Assembly (NCBI RefSeq): GCF_002706425.1
Contig: NZ_CP017713.1
Span: 2,604,001-2,668,000, forward strand
Reading direction: 5' to 3'
Length of the DNA: 64,000 nucleotides
DNA from: Loigolactobacillus coryniformis subsp. coryniformis KCTC 3167 = DSM 20001
GTDB taxonomy: Bacteria; Bacillota; Bacilli; Lactobacillales; Lactobacillaceae
Shown here: positions 52,366-60,280 of the stretch, one piece after another
How the letters are laid out: each line of letters begins with the position of its first letter
Numbering within the stretch: position 1 is the first letter of the stretch
Made by a program: the position numbers and the translations under genes
The notes under the pieces: generated by a model
Told to the model about the DNA's origin: nothing
Database searches by the model: none
Seen by the model: the letters and a program-made list of their open reading frames with translations, nothing else

Positions 52366-52409
52366 TAAAAAAAGCAGCGATACACTATTGATACAGTGTA
52401 TCGCTGCTT
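52366..52409 (-). terminator. Terminator of levR
   Basis: AAGCAGCGATACACT and AGTGTATCGCTGCTT form a 15-bp perfect stem with U-run on the minus strand, 10 bases after the levR stop. The arms contain the GTGTATCGC word, so the DNA may double as a regulator binding site. Confidence 0.88.
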
Positions 52410-52418
52410 AATTTTTCC

Positions 52419-55250
52419 TTAAGACACACTTTTTTGGGCTTGTGTATCGAAAAGCTGCTCGACATAGTAAATTTCATCGTCATTGAGGCTTAATTGTAGC
52501 TGTTCTTGTAAAATTGCATTACTAGCTTGAATGCCAGTGTAGTAAGGTGACTGTTTGATCGTTGCTCGCTCTACCGCCGTCGCTGTAACCGTTTGCCGTA
52601 ATAAAGTTCGTTCCAGCGCGCCAGCAACGTGTAAAATTAAACCGATCCGAAAAGTTTCCGTAAAACTTAATTTTAGTGTATCACTTAGCGTGTCAGCATA
52701 ACGCCATAAGATATCGATCAGCTTGTGCGGATTTAAATACAAGAAGTAATCCTTCATATAAGATTCGCATAATTCCTTAGTTAAATTAGGCGTCGTTGCC
52801 TGTAACTCTTCATGATCGATTACCGCCATCACTTGTTCAAAGAAATCACGGCCATCATCCTGAATCAGACGGTCCAGTGCCACAAACGGTACTTGTAGAT
52901 CTGGCTTAACGATCCCAGTTGCGGCAATGATATGGTATTTTTGGCTCAGATCGTACAGCGTTTGCTTCATGTTGACCACCGAAATTGGGATCACCGTCAC
53001 ATCGTCGATCAACTGATCAACTAATTGCTGCTCGATCATTTTTTGAATCCGCACTGCTGTCCCTTCACCAGTTGAACAAATCGCTACCACTGCCCGTGGC
53101 AATTTTTGTTGCGCTGGTTCTGCAGTCAATGCTTTAACTGATGGTAGTGTATCGCCGTTAACCTTGGAGTAGCCGTGGAATTCTTTTAGCTCGCTGTAAA
53201 TGATGTTCAGATCATTATCGATCAGTTCCGTTTTGCGAACCGCCTCCAACACCATTGCCGTGGTGACCATATCGATCGTCTGTACTTTGATGCCAGTTTC
53301 TTCGTAAATGCGCTCCGAAAAGGTTGACAGCGAGCCCATGTCGACGAGCAATATGACGCCATTGCCGTTATCGGCTTGGCGAACCTTTTCGACGATGCCC
53401 TGATAGGCGATCTGCGGGCTCATTTCGATCGGCATGTCGTAGGCCAATAAGTTATCAGCCGACAATAATTTATTGACGACTTGGACCATTGATGACGCAG
53501 TGCTACTACCATGGGCCGCCACAACGACACCAACTTTACCGGCGACTTGAACTGAGCGCAGCGACGCCAGCAAAATCGTTAAGTAATACACTTCCGACTT
53601 AGGAATCGGTACATTGTAATGGGTCTCCAACTCCTGTTTGATCAGGTAGGCCGCTTCCAATTCTTTCGGGTAATCAGCAACCATCCCTTTCAGATCTTCA
53701 CTGATATTGCGGACTAATTTACCAGACTGGATTCGTTTGACGAAGGAACTAATGTGCAAACTGACCGCATAAACAAAGTTCCGTTTAAAGGTGTAACCCA
53801 GTAACTGCTGCACTTTGCCTTGGATCTCCTTGGTCAGATCGATGATATCGTGATCAACGATTTCGGCCAGCTTATTGTCCGCCTGCTCGTCGATCGCCGT
53901 TTCATGGTAAAAGGATTTCAAATGCAAATTAATATCGGTGGTGATGAAATTGTTGATATGCTCCTGATCTAAGCCTTCTGACTTGAGAATCGCCGCCTTA
54001 TCGCCAATGATCTCATATAAATTATATGGTAGCTCATACGCATCCTGCTGCAGCGTCGCTGACGTCTGATCAGGACCGATCACCATCACCGGTTCCAACA
54101 ATTTGGTCACTTCGCCTAACTCATCACGGTTAGAAGCCAAGGTGGCGATGCCTGCTTGGATCGTTGCCGGTAGGTCTTCAGCCGTGATCATGATTGAATC
54201 GTCGGACTGCATATGCCGCAAAAAGCCTTGGGCACAAACCAATTGAATATTCGATTTCAATTGGCCGACGTTCCCGTAAGTCACACTGCCGAGTAACGCC
54301 TTGACCACGTCTTCGCTGATCTGCACCTGCTTGTGGATCCGATTGGCTTCCAAAGAAAACAGTGACTGCAATAATTGCAACCGTTCCTTGGCTGGCCGCT
54401 GATTAAACGCTGGTAATTGGATCGTAATCGGGATCCGCCGCACAAACGTTTCTAATAAGCTACTTTCTGGATTTTCCGTGGTCGCACAAACCAAACGCAC
54501 ATTAGCATGATGGGTTTTAGCCGTTTCACCTAAGCGACTATAAGTACCGTGATCCATGAAGTAGAAAATCATTTCCTGACCTTCTGGCGGCAGCCGATGG
54601 ACTTCATCTAAGAACAACATGCCGCCCTCAGCCTCCTGAATCAGCCCATCTTTGTCCTCATTAGCACCGGTAAAAGCGCCTTTGGTGTAGCCAAATAAAT
54701 GCGACATCAGTAACTCCGGGTTGTGGGCGTAATCAGCACAGTTAAAGGTGATCAGTGGCTTTTCAGTATCAATGATTTTATGGACACTAGAAAATTGATA
54801 CATTCCGTGGACGAAAAAAGTTTTCCCTGACCCAGTTGGCCCAATGATCAGCGTATTTAACCCTTTAGGCGGATAAAGCATTGCCGCCTTAGCCTGCTCG
54901 ACTTGATTTTTCAAGCTACCTTGTGCGCCAATCATTTTATCGAAAAAGTCAGTCGTTACTTCCGCTGCTGGCGGTGTTTTGACCACTGTGGGCACGGGCG
55001 TCGCTGCACTTGCTGCCATTGGCTGCTGCACCAATTCAGGCGTGATATACCGCACTGGCCGACCAGCCAGCTTGATCAATTTACCGGTGCGCACCAAGTC
55101 ATTTAACGCTTTGGAGACATTTGGCCGCACGATTCCTAGATCAGCCACTAACTGCTTCGTAGTCGCGCCAGCACCGTGATCGATCTTCTCTGGCGTCAGT
55201 TGTTGCGAAATTTTGACAACTTGGGAATAGATCCGCTCAATTCGTTTCAA
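52419..55250 (-). CDS. levR: Sigma-54-dependent PTS regulator, LevR/ManR type
   Basis: 943 residues. Winged helix domain (about 1-75), AAA+ domain with Walker A GPTGSGKT at 137-144, sigma-54-contacting GAFTGA at 191-196 and Walker B LFLDE at 212-216. Then come PRD1 (about 400-530), a IIA-like domain (VGVVVAAHGSSTAS), a IIB-like domain (VAICSTGEGTAVR), and a C-terminal PRD2 (YFLYLNPHKLIDILWRYADTL). Activates the sigma-54 promoter; its activity is tuned by PTS phosphorylation of the PRD and EII-like domains. Located just upstream of the PTS genes in the same orientation. Confidence 0.95.
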   Translation of the reverse strand: MKRIERIYSQVVKISQQLTPEKIDHGAGATTKQLVADLGIVRPNVSKALNDLVRTGKLIKLAGRPVRYITPELVQQPMAASAATPVPTVVKTPPAAEVTTDFFDKMIGAQGSLKNQVEQAKAAMLYPPKGLNTLIIGPTGSGKTFFVHGMYQFSSVHKIIDTEKPLITFNCADYAHNPELLMSHLFGYTKGAFTGANEDKDGLIQEAEGGMLFLDEVHRLPPEGQEMIFYFMDHGTYSRLGETAKTHHANVRLVCATTENPESSLLETFVRRIPITIQLPAFNQRPAKERLQLLQSLFSLEANRIHKQVQISEDVVKALLGSVTYGNVGQLKSNIQLVCAQGFLRHMQSDDSIMITAEDLPATIQAGIATLASNRDELGEVTKLLEPVMVIGPDQTSATLQQDAYELPYNLYEIIGDKAAILKSEGLDQEHINNFITTDINLHLKSFYHETAIDEQADNKLAEIVDHDIIDLTKEIQGKVQQLLGYTFKRNFVYAVSLHISSFVKRIQSGKLVRNISEDLKGMVADYPKELEAAYLIKQELETHYNVPIPKSEVYYLTILLASLRSVQVAGKVGVVVAAHGSSTASSMVQVVNKLLSADNLLAYDMPIEMSPQIAYQGIVEKVRQADNGNGVILLVDMGSLSTFSERIYEETGIKVQTIDMVTTAMVLEAVRKTELIDNDLNIIYSELKEFHGYSKVNGDTLPSVKALTAEPAQQKLPRAVVAICSTGEGTAVRIQKMIEQQLVDQLIDDVTVIPISVVNMKQTLYDLSQKYHIIAATGIVKPDLQVPFVALDRLIQDDGRDFFEQVMAVIDHEELQATTPNLTKELCESYMKDYFLYLNPHKLIDILWRYADTLSDTLKLSFTETFRIGLILHVAGALERTLLRQTVTATAVERATIKQSPYYTGIQASNAILQEQLQLSLNDDEIYYVEQLFDTQAQKSVS

Positions 55251-55352
55251 AATAACTTACTCCTTAATTTTAGCGTATATTAATTCAGGTCGCGGTGACC
55301 ATTTTTTAACACATTTCGGCTAACTGATTAGTGACGAGCAATTATATTTTTA

Positions 55353-55373
55353 GTGTATCACAAAGCGATACAC
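55353..55373. promoter_or_regulatory. Inverted GTGTATC/GCGATACAC site upstream of levR
   Basis: GTGTATC and GCGATACAC face each other across a few bases, about 100 bases before the levR start. The motif recurs at the PTS promoter, so LevR autoregulation or another common regulator is plausible. Confidence 0.5.
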
Positions 55374-55390
55374 AAGCAACCGAACAGTTG

Positions 55391-55432
55391 AAAAAAACTA
55401 GTTAAAAGGACTGGATACCTTCTAACTAGTTT
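55391..55432 (-). terminator. Terminator of the DUF454 gene
   Basis: AAACTAGTTA-AAGG and CCTT-TAACTAGTTT pair, with U-run on the minus strand, 16 bases after the DUF454 stop. Confidence 0.85.
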
Positions 55433-55448
55433 CTAAGATCATAATATT

Positions 55449-55679
55449 CTATTTAATCAGCCAGCCAGCTAATTTCGGTTGCTTGTTCTGCAACCAAAGC
55501 ATAGGCCGAGTTTGTAATAACCACTGCTTAAAGCGCGGTGATAACTTTTCAATACTGATCAAGGCTAAAATTAAAAATGGAATACCGGGAATGATCGGAA
55601 AAATCAACCCGGCTACCCCGAGCAACAAGGACGTTAAGGCACTAAAACTCCAAAAAACTTTTAACAGTAAGAATGTCAT
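55449..55679 (-). CDS. DUF454 (YbaN-like) membrane protein
   Basis: 76 residues, short for DUF454, with two hydrophobic segments and the family pattern LLGVAGLIFPIIPGIPFLILALISI followed by a basic amphipathic tail. Small inner-membrane protein of unknown function. RBS AGGAGG, own terminator. Confidence 0.7.
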   Translation of the reverse strand: MTFLLLKVFWSFSALTSLLLGVAGLIFPIIPGIPFLILALISIEKLSPRFKQWLLQTRPMLWLQNKQPKLAGWLIK

Positions 55680-55771
55680 TCACATCAGCCTCCTTGGTCA
55701 TTAATGATCGGTTACTCGTCAATCAAAGATTGAATTTCGCCACTTCAGCCACCAAATACAGCAGCGGTGAT

Positions 55772-55903
55772 GTTAGCGTGCGTTTGAAAAAGCGCCTAGA
55801 TTTTGAGCACTAGCATAGTAAGCCGATAAGCAACACGCAGTGATGTGTCCAGCTTGCGTAGTTAGGCGTAGAAATCTACTTTTTCAACCACGTTTACACT
55901 AAA
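55772..55903. repeat. MITE-like inverted-repeat element, copy 3
   Basis: GTTAGCGTGCGTTTGAAAAA at the left is inverted on the right as CTTTTTCAACCACGTTTAC. Internal GTAGTTAGGCGTAG resembles the TAGTTAGGC core of copy 2. About 132 bases, no coding capacity, in the 340-base gap 55680-56019 that otherwise holds no gene. Confidence 0.7.
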
Positions 55904-56019
55904 TCGTCGGTAAAAACTAACTTTTCCGTATTTTCTAAATCCAGCGCTGGTGATATTAAGTTAACATAAACCCATCTAAAAAAGTACTATTTAGCCTAGC
56001 ATTAAGGAAAACATAATAA

Positions 56020-56772
56020 CTATTCTAACAAAAATCCTTGCCGCTGTAGCACTTGCAACAACTCAGCCCGTTTTTCTGGTTGTAATGACAAACGTTGCTG
56101 CACCTGATTTGTAAAAGTATCAACGCGCCGATTTGCGTCGCGCAGATCATAGTATTCGTGCACCCGCGCGTCATAGTCGGCTAACTGCGGTTTTACCGGT
56201 GTTGGCAGCTGATAAGTATTTTCAAAATGGACAAAACGTTCCGGTAAGCGCGGCTTTAATTGCGGCGCCTGATCCGGCCAGCCGATCGCCAAACCCAACA
56301 CTGGAAAAGTCAATTGTGGTAATTCTAAAATATCGATCAGCTGCTGGGCATCATTTAAAATACTACCCAAAATAACCGCGCCTAAACCAAGACTTTCAGC
56401 TGCCACCACGGTATTTTGTACTGCCAAGCTTGCATCCGACCACGCCTGTAAAAAACGATCGGCACCACCTAAATGATTCGCGGTCGTATCCATTTCCGCG
56501 CCAATCTGCTGGTTACGATGCTGATCAGCGATGAAAACGAACAAATGACCATTGTCTGCCACATAAGGTTGTTTTGAAATCGCCGCGATCTGTTGCTTCT
56601 TGGCCAGATCAGTCACACTGATCACACTGAATGCCTGCTGAAAATTAGAAGTCGCTGTATGTTGTGCCACCGCGATCAATTCGCTGATCATTTCCGGCGC
56701 CACTGGCTGATTCTTAAACGCCCGAATCGTGCGATGAGCCAATTGCCGTGCAACCGTTGAGTTCTCTATCAT
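56020..56772 (-). CDS. Nitroreductase family protein (NfsA/Frp-like)
   Basis: 250 residues, FMN-dependent NAD(P)H oxidoreductase. N-terminal FMN-binding HRTIRAFKNQPV, then AQHTATSNFQQAFSVISVTD, and VVAAESLGLGAVILGSI with the flavin-contacting GLG region. The length and C-terminal helices fit the NfsA group. Natural substrate unknown. Alone, minus strand. Confidence 0.85.
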   Translation of the reverse strand: MIENSTVARQLAHRTIRAFKNQPVAPEMISELIAVAQHTATSNFQQAFSVISVTDLAKKQQIAAISKQPYVADNGHLFVFIADQHRNQQIGAEMDTTANHLGGADRFLQAWSDASLAVQNTVVAAESLGLGAVILGSILNDAQQLIDILELPQLTFPVLGLAIGWPDQAPQLKPRLPERFVHFENTYQLPTPVKPQLADYDARVHEYYDLRDANRRVDTFTNQVQQRLSLQPEKRAELLQVLQRQGFLLE

Positions 56773-56916
56773 ATTAAGACCTGCTTTCTGCTGAAGGATA
56801 TAAGTTAATTATAACTCACACCAAATTCTGCAGACATGGTAACTTATTTTTCCCCGTCGCCATATCGCGGTGGGATTTTTTGTTTAATAGGCCAATTTTG
56901 TGATAATCGCCGTTGC

Positions 56917-56944
56917 TTGCAAGTATCTTAACTTCTGCTATTAT
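56917..56944 (+). promoter_or_regulatory. Promoter of the second candidate small RNA
   Basis: TTGCAA (56917-56922), a 16-base spacer and an extended -10 TGCTATTAT (TATTAT at 56939-56944). Confidence 0.6.
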
Positions 56945-56950
56945 GAGTAT

Positions 56951-57044
56951 ATAAAAAGCGGACACCATTGGCCGGTGCCCGCTAAGCGTGAGTATAGCAC
57001 GTGCTAATAGGTTAGCTAATCCTTTTTGGGATTAGCTTTTTTTA
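56951..57044 (+). ncRNA. Candidate small RNA between the nitroreductase gene and tRNA-Leu
   Basis: About 94 bases downstream of a good promoter: hairpin AGCGG-CACC/GGTG-CCGCT (56957-56983), a CGTG/CACG hairpin overlapping palindrome AGCACGTGCT, and a terminator AGCTAATCC/GGGATTAGCT with T7 (57014-57042). No open frame. Same build as the RNA at 21219, but no sequence likeness seen. Family not recognised. Confidence 0.65.
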
Positions 57045-57289
57045 TCGCATAGGCTTTGGCAAAATTAATTGCCGCCCTTGAAATAATAACTGGCGCCACA
57101 GCGAAAGCCGTTTTGTATAGATTTGGTGGATAGTGTGACGTTCACGTGCCTGCTCACTAGGTTGGAAAGTCAGGGGATCAATCCTAACGTCAACCTAGAA
57201 TCGATTATATCAAAGTCATTCACCCAAGAGCAGTATCCTTACACGATACTAATGACAATTTCATAATAAAGCTTTTTTGAAGCCAAATA
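57045..57289. other. Gene-free stretch with an inverted repeat
   Basis: No coding frame I can support. It holds CTAGGTTG (57157-57164) and CAACCTAG (57191-57198), a perfect 8-bp stem around a 26-base loop, and GGCAAAATTAATTGCC near 57057. The stretch is next to a tRNA gene, but no integrase or tRNA-end duplication is visible. Confidence 0.4.
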
Positions 57290-57340
57290 CAAAAAAACGT
57301 TGCAACTAAAAGACTAAGCAAAGCCTCTTGTAACAACGTT
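57290..57340 (-). terminator. Terminator after tRNA-Leu
   Basis: AACGTTG-AA and TT-CAACGTT arms around a long loop, with T7 on the minus strand, about 20 bases after the tRNA. Confidence 0.8.
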
Positions 57341-57362
57341 TTTACATACTGTAAGTATTTGA

Positions 57363-57447
57363 TGCGGCTGACTGGACTTGAACCAGCATGGGAAAAATTT
57401 CCCACTAGATCCTTAATCTAGCGCGTCTGCCATTCCGCCACAGCCGC
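57363..57447 (-). tRNA. tRNA-Leu (anticodon AAG)
   Basis: Read on the minus strand: acceptor GCGGCTG/CAGCCGC with discriminator A, D arm, anticodon stem CTAGA/TCTAG with loop TTAAGGA (anticodon AAG, reading CUN), a long type II variable arm (TGGGAAATTTTTCCCA) and T arm GGTTCAAGTCC. 85 bases; CCA is not encoded. The AAG anticodon, rather than GAG, is the notable point. Confidence 0.93.
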
Positions 57448-57519
57448 AAATAACCAACTGTTATATTCTAGCAAAAAATTCGTAGCGGCGCAACGGTTTT
57501 CATTAATTTCTAATTTTGT

Positions 57520-57551
57520 AAAAAACGCAGCTCACTTTCGTGGGCTGCGCC
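57520..57551 (-). terminator. Terminator of the hom-thrB transcript
   Basis: GCGCAGC-CAC and GTG-GCTGCG on the minus strand followed by T6, immediately after the thrB stop. Confidence 0.88.
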
Positions 57552-57555
57552 ATCT

Positions 57556-58425
57556 TTACTTTTCAATCGCCAAACCGGCTGGCGCAATAGCTAAATTTAG
57601 CCAGCGCCCGTTCAACGGTAATTTTTCTAATTCTTCAAGGATCTCATCAGCTTCCACCGTTGGCACCATACTGATCACAGTTGGGCCGGCACCACTTAAA
57701 TAAGTCCCACACGCACCGTGATCACGGGCGCAGTCACGGATCTGTTCTAGATGTGGCACTAATTTTTCCCGATAAGTTTCGTGGAATTGATCGCGCTCCA
57801 TCATGCGGCCGGCTAATTCTAAATCACCGCGCAAGACTGCCGCCACCAACACATTAGCCGCCGAACTTGTTGCCACTGCCGCCCGCAGTGGCATTTGCTT
57901 CGGTAACACGGCGCGACTCGCACTGGTTAGCAATTCTGTGTCGGGAATAAAAGTTAATGCCCGCGCTGCTGGAAATGGTGCACTGATCGCATCAGCTTCA
58001 ACATCATCATAGGTTGCCGTGACAAAGCCACCATAGATCGCTGGCGCCACATTATCAGGATGGCCTTCTAATTTGACCGCCATCTGCAGCATATCATACT
58101 GGGTCAGATCCAAGTCACCTAGCTGATCAGCCAGCGCAATACCGGCAATGATTGCCGACGAGCTGCTACCTAAACCACGAGCCAGCGGAATTTCTGAACG
58201 CATGATCAAATGATGTGGCTCCAAATCAGGGATCAGCGCCAACGCTGTTTTAATGATCAAATTATGCTCATCACTAGGCACTTCTGCCCCCATTTCATGT
58301 TCGATAAACCAATCTGACCGTGCCTCAGCGATTGTTACTGTCAAATACAGATCTAATGCTAAGCCGATCGAATCAAAACCAGGGCCAAGATTGGCGCTAG
58401 TGGCTGGTACTCGAATCGTTGTCAT
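57556..58425 (-). CDS. thrB: Homoserine kinase
   Basis: GHMP kinase of 289 residues phosphorylating homoserine for threonine synthesis. N-terminal VPATSANLGPGFDSIGLALD, ATP loop PLARGLGSSSSAIIAGIALAD, and C-terminal SGAGPTVISMV are intact. RBS GGGGGAG. It follows hom by about 130 bases in the same direction. No threonine synthase gene is in view. Confidence 0.95.
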   Translation of the reverse strand: MTTIRVPATSANLGPGFDSIGLALDLYLTVTIAEARSDWFIEHEMGAEVPSDEHNLIIKTALALIPDLEPHHLIMRSEIPLARGLGSSSSAIIAGIALADQLGDLDLTQYDMLQMAVKLEGHPDNVAPAIYGGFVTATYDDVEADAISAPFPAARALTFIPDTELLTSASRAVLPKQMPLRAAVATSSAANVLVAAVLRGDLELAGRMMERDQFHETYREKLVPHLEQIRDCARDHGACGTYLSGAGPTVISMVPTVEADEILEELEKLPLNGRWLNLAIAPAGLAIEK

Positions 58426-58552
58426 AACTGCTGCTCCCCCTATCTCACTTAAAAAAATCCGTAAATATGCGGCACTGATTATTATTTATTCAAATACAAA
58501 CATAAGCTCTTGTAACTAATTTTCTGTGTCCTAGTAGCAACTGACGAAAGCG

Positions 58553-59830
58553 CTATAGAACTTTATATGTTGATAATAAACTAATATTGTCCAAATTGGC
58601 AACCGCCGTCGTGATTTTTTGTAGTTGGTCCAAATCGATTTCGTGAGTGATCATAACCACGTGTGCAAAATCACCATCACTGGAAGTTTGGATCAACTGT
58701 TTAAAGCTCGCTTGCGTTTCTGCCATCACTTTCGTCAAGGTTAGCATTTGGCCTGGAATATCACGCATTTTCAAAGCAAAGTAGTAAGCTGATTTAACCG
58801 CTATTGCTGGCGCTAACGCCGCACCTTGACGGTAATTATTGAACGTGTTACCGGTGATGCCGATACCGATATCTTTGGTCACGGAAATAATATCGCTTAA
58901 AACACTATTCGCCGTTGGTAATTCACCAGCACCAGGGCCATAAAACATGGTCTCGCCAACTGCCGCACCTTTGACGACCACCGCATTATTTTCATTTTGC
59001 ACCGCAGCTAGTGGGTTAGCTGTTGGCACCAAAGCTGGCCCGACGGAAACATTGATTTTACCGTCGATCTGCTTGGCCGCCCCGATCAATTTGATCGTGT
59101 AACCTAAGTTTTGCGCCTGCTCAATATCTTCTAAGCTAATTTTATCGATTCCTTCAACTGCAATGTCATCTAAGGTCACATTCATCCCAAAGGCAAACTG
59201 TGTCAAAATGATCATTTTGTAAGCTGCATCGATTCCGGCAACGTCATTAGTCGGATCACTTTCCGCAAATCCCAGCTCTTGAGCCGACTTCAATGCCGCC
59301 GCATAGCTGACCTTTTTCTGATTCATCTGCGTTAAAATGTAGTTCGTTGTACCGTTGACGATTCCGCTGACTTCTAAGATCTGATCAGCCGCAAAGCTGT
59401 TAACGATTGTCCGTAAAATTGGAATCCCACCGGCAACACTTGCTTCATACATTAGATCACGCTGTTTTTGTTGGGCGATATCGACCAGCCGAGCCCCTTT
59501 TTGTGCGATCAAGTCCTTGTTCGCCGTTACCACGTGTTTGCCGGCCCGCAGCAATTGTTCAATATAGCTTTCTGCTGGGTCGATCGTGCCCATGACCTCG
59601 ACTACGATCTGCACGGTAGAGTCTTGGACCATATCGGCGATATCAGCAGTCACCGGTACATCTGGTAACTCAACGTCCCGCTTTTTATCGGGATTATGGA
59701 CGACCACACGTTTGATCACCAGCTCGCGCCCAGTGATCGCTGAGATCTTATCTTTATGATCCTGCAGCAAACGGACAACACCGCTGCCGACGGTTCCTAA
59801 ACCAAGTAAACCAATACCTATTTGTCGCAT
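58553..59830 (-). CDS. hom: Homoserine dehydrogenase
   Basis: 425 residues: NAD(P)-binding GLLGLGTVGSGVVRLL, catalytic segment with NGTTNYILTQM and the GFAESDPTNDVAGIDAAYK motif, and a C-terminal ACT domain (about 345-425) for threonine feedback. Makes homoserine, which feeds both ThrB and, after acetylation, the MetY at 3466. RBS GAGGAGG. 15 bases after the sprT-like gene, so probably expressed from upstream. Confidence 0.95.
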   Translation of the reverse strand: MRQIGIGLLGLGTVGSGVVRLLQDHKDKISAITGRELVIKRVVVHNPDKKRDVELPDVPVTADIADMVQDSTVQIVVEVMGTIDPAESYIEQLLRAGKHVVTANKDLIAQKGARLVDIAQQKQRDLMYEASVAGGIPILRTIVNSFAADQILEVSGIVNGTTNYILTQMNQKKVSYAAALKSAQELGFAESDPTNDVAGIDAAYKMIILTQFAFGMNVTLDDIAVEGIDKISLEDIEQAQNLGYTIKLIGAAKQIDGKINVSVGPALVPTANPLAAVQNENNAVVVKGAAVGETMFYGPGAGELPTANSVLSDIISVTKDIGIGITGNTFNNYRQGAALAPAIAVKSAYYFALKMRDIPGQMLTLTKVMAETQASFKQLIQTSSDGDFAHVVMITHEIDLDQLQKITTAVANLDNISLLSTYKVL

Positions 59831-59845
59831 TTTTGTATCCTCCTC

Positions 59846-60280
59846 TTACTGTAATAACTGCAGGCGGCCGCCGCATTTACCACAAACGTAGCGCTGTGTA
59901 TTCAAATGGCGCTGCCGCGAATATTCTTGGCCACATTGCTGGCATTGATAGTGAATCGCGTGACTAACTGGTGCCGGTGCATAACGACTGCCACCGACTG
60001 CTGCTAACCACTGCTTAAAATCACGATCACGATGGCGGTAGCCCCCGCCGGCCAAGTGCAAGTGATAATGGCACAATTCATGCTTAACGATGCCGAGCAA
60101 AACTGACTTATCACTATCTTCCGCGAAACGCGGGTTAATGTCAATATGGTGATCATTTAAATGATAGCGTCCGCCAGTCGTTTTCAAACGGCGATTAAAA
60201 TTAGCTTGATGTTGAAAAGGACGCTGGAAATATTTTAATGAAATCCGTTGAATATATTGGGTTAATTCTAGGTCAGTCAT
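59846..60280 (-). CDS. SprT-like zinc protein
   Basis: 144 residues of the SprT-like family. The zinc-protease-like HELCHYHLH lies near residue 66, and a C-terminal zinc ribbon CQQCGQEYSRQRHLNTQRYVCGKCGG follows. Its start overlaps the tex stop by 8 bases, the common Gram-positive tex-sprT pair. Cellular role unknown. Confidence 0.88.
   Translation of the reverse strand: MTDLELTQYIQRISLKYFQRPFQHQANFNRRLKTTGGRYHLNDHHIDINPRFAEDSDKSVLLGIVKHELCHYHLHLAGGGYRHRDRDFKQWLAAVGGSRYAPAPVSHAIHYQCQQCGQEYSRQRHLNTQRYVCGKCGGRLQLLQ

Noticed and set aside
57220-57405. 61-codon minus-strand frame over the tRNA-Leu end and its terminator
   Set aside because: It covers a tRNA 3' half and a terminator and has no credible start site.
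57045-57447. tRNA-Leu as an integrated-element attachment site
   Set aside because: No integrase and no second copy of the tRNA 3' end are visible in the window.
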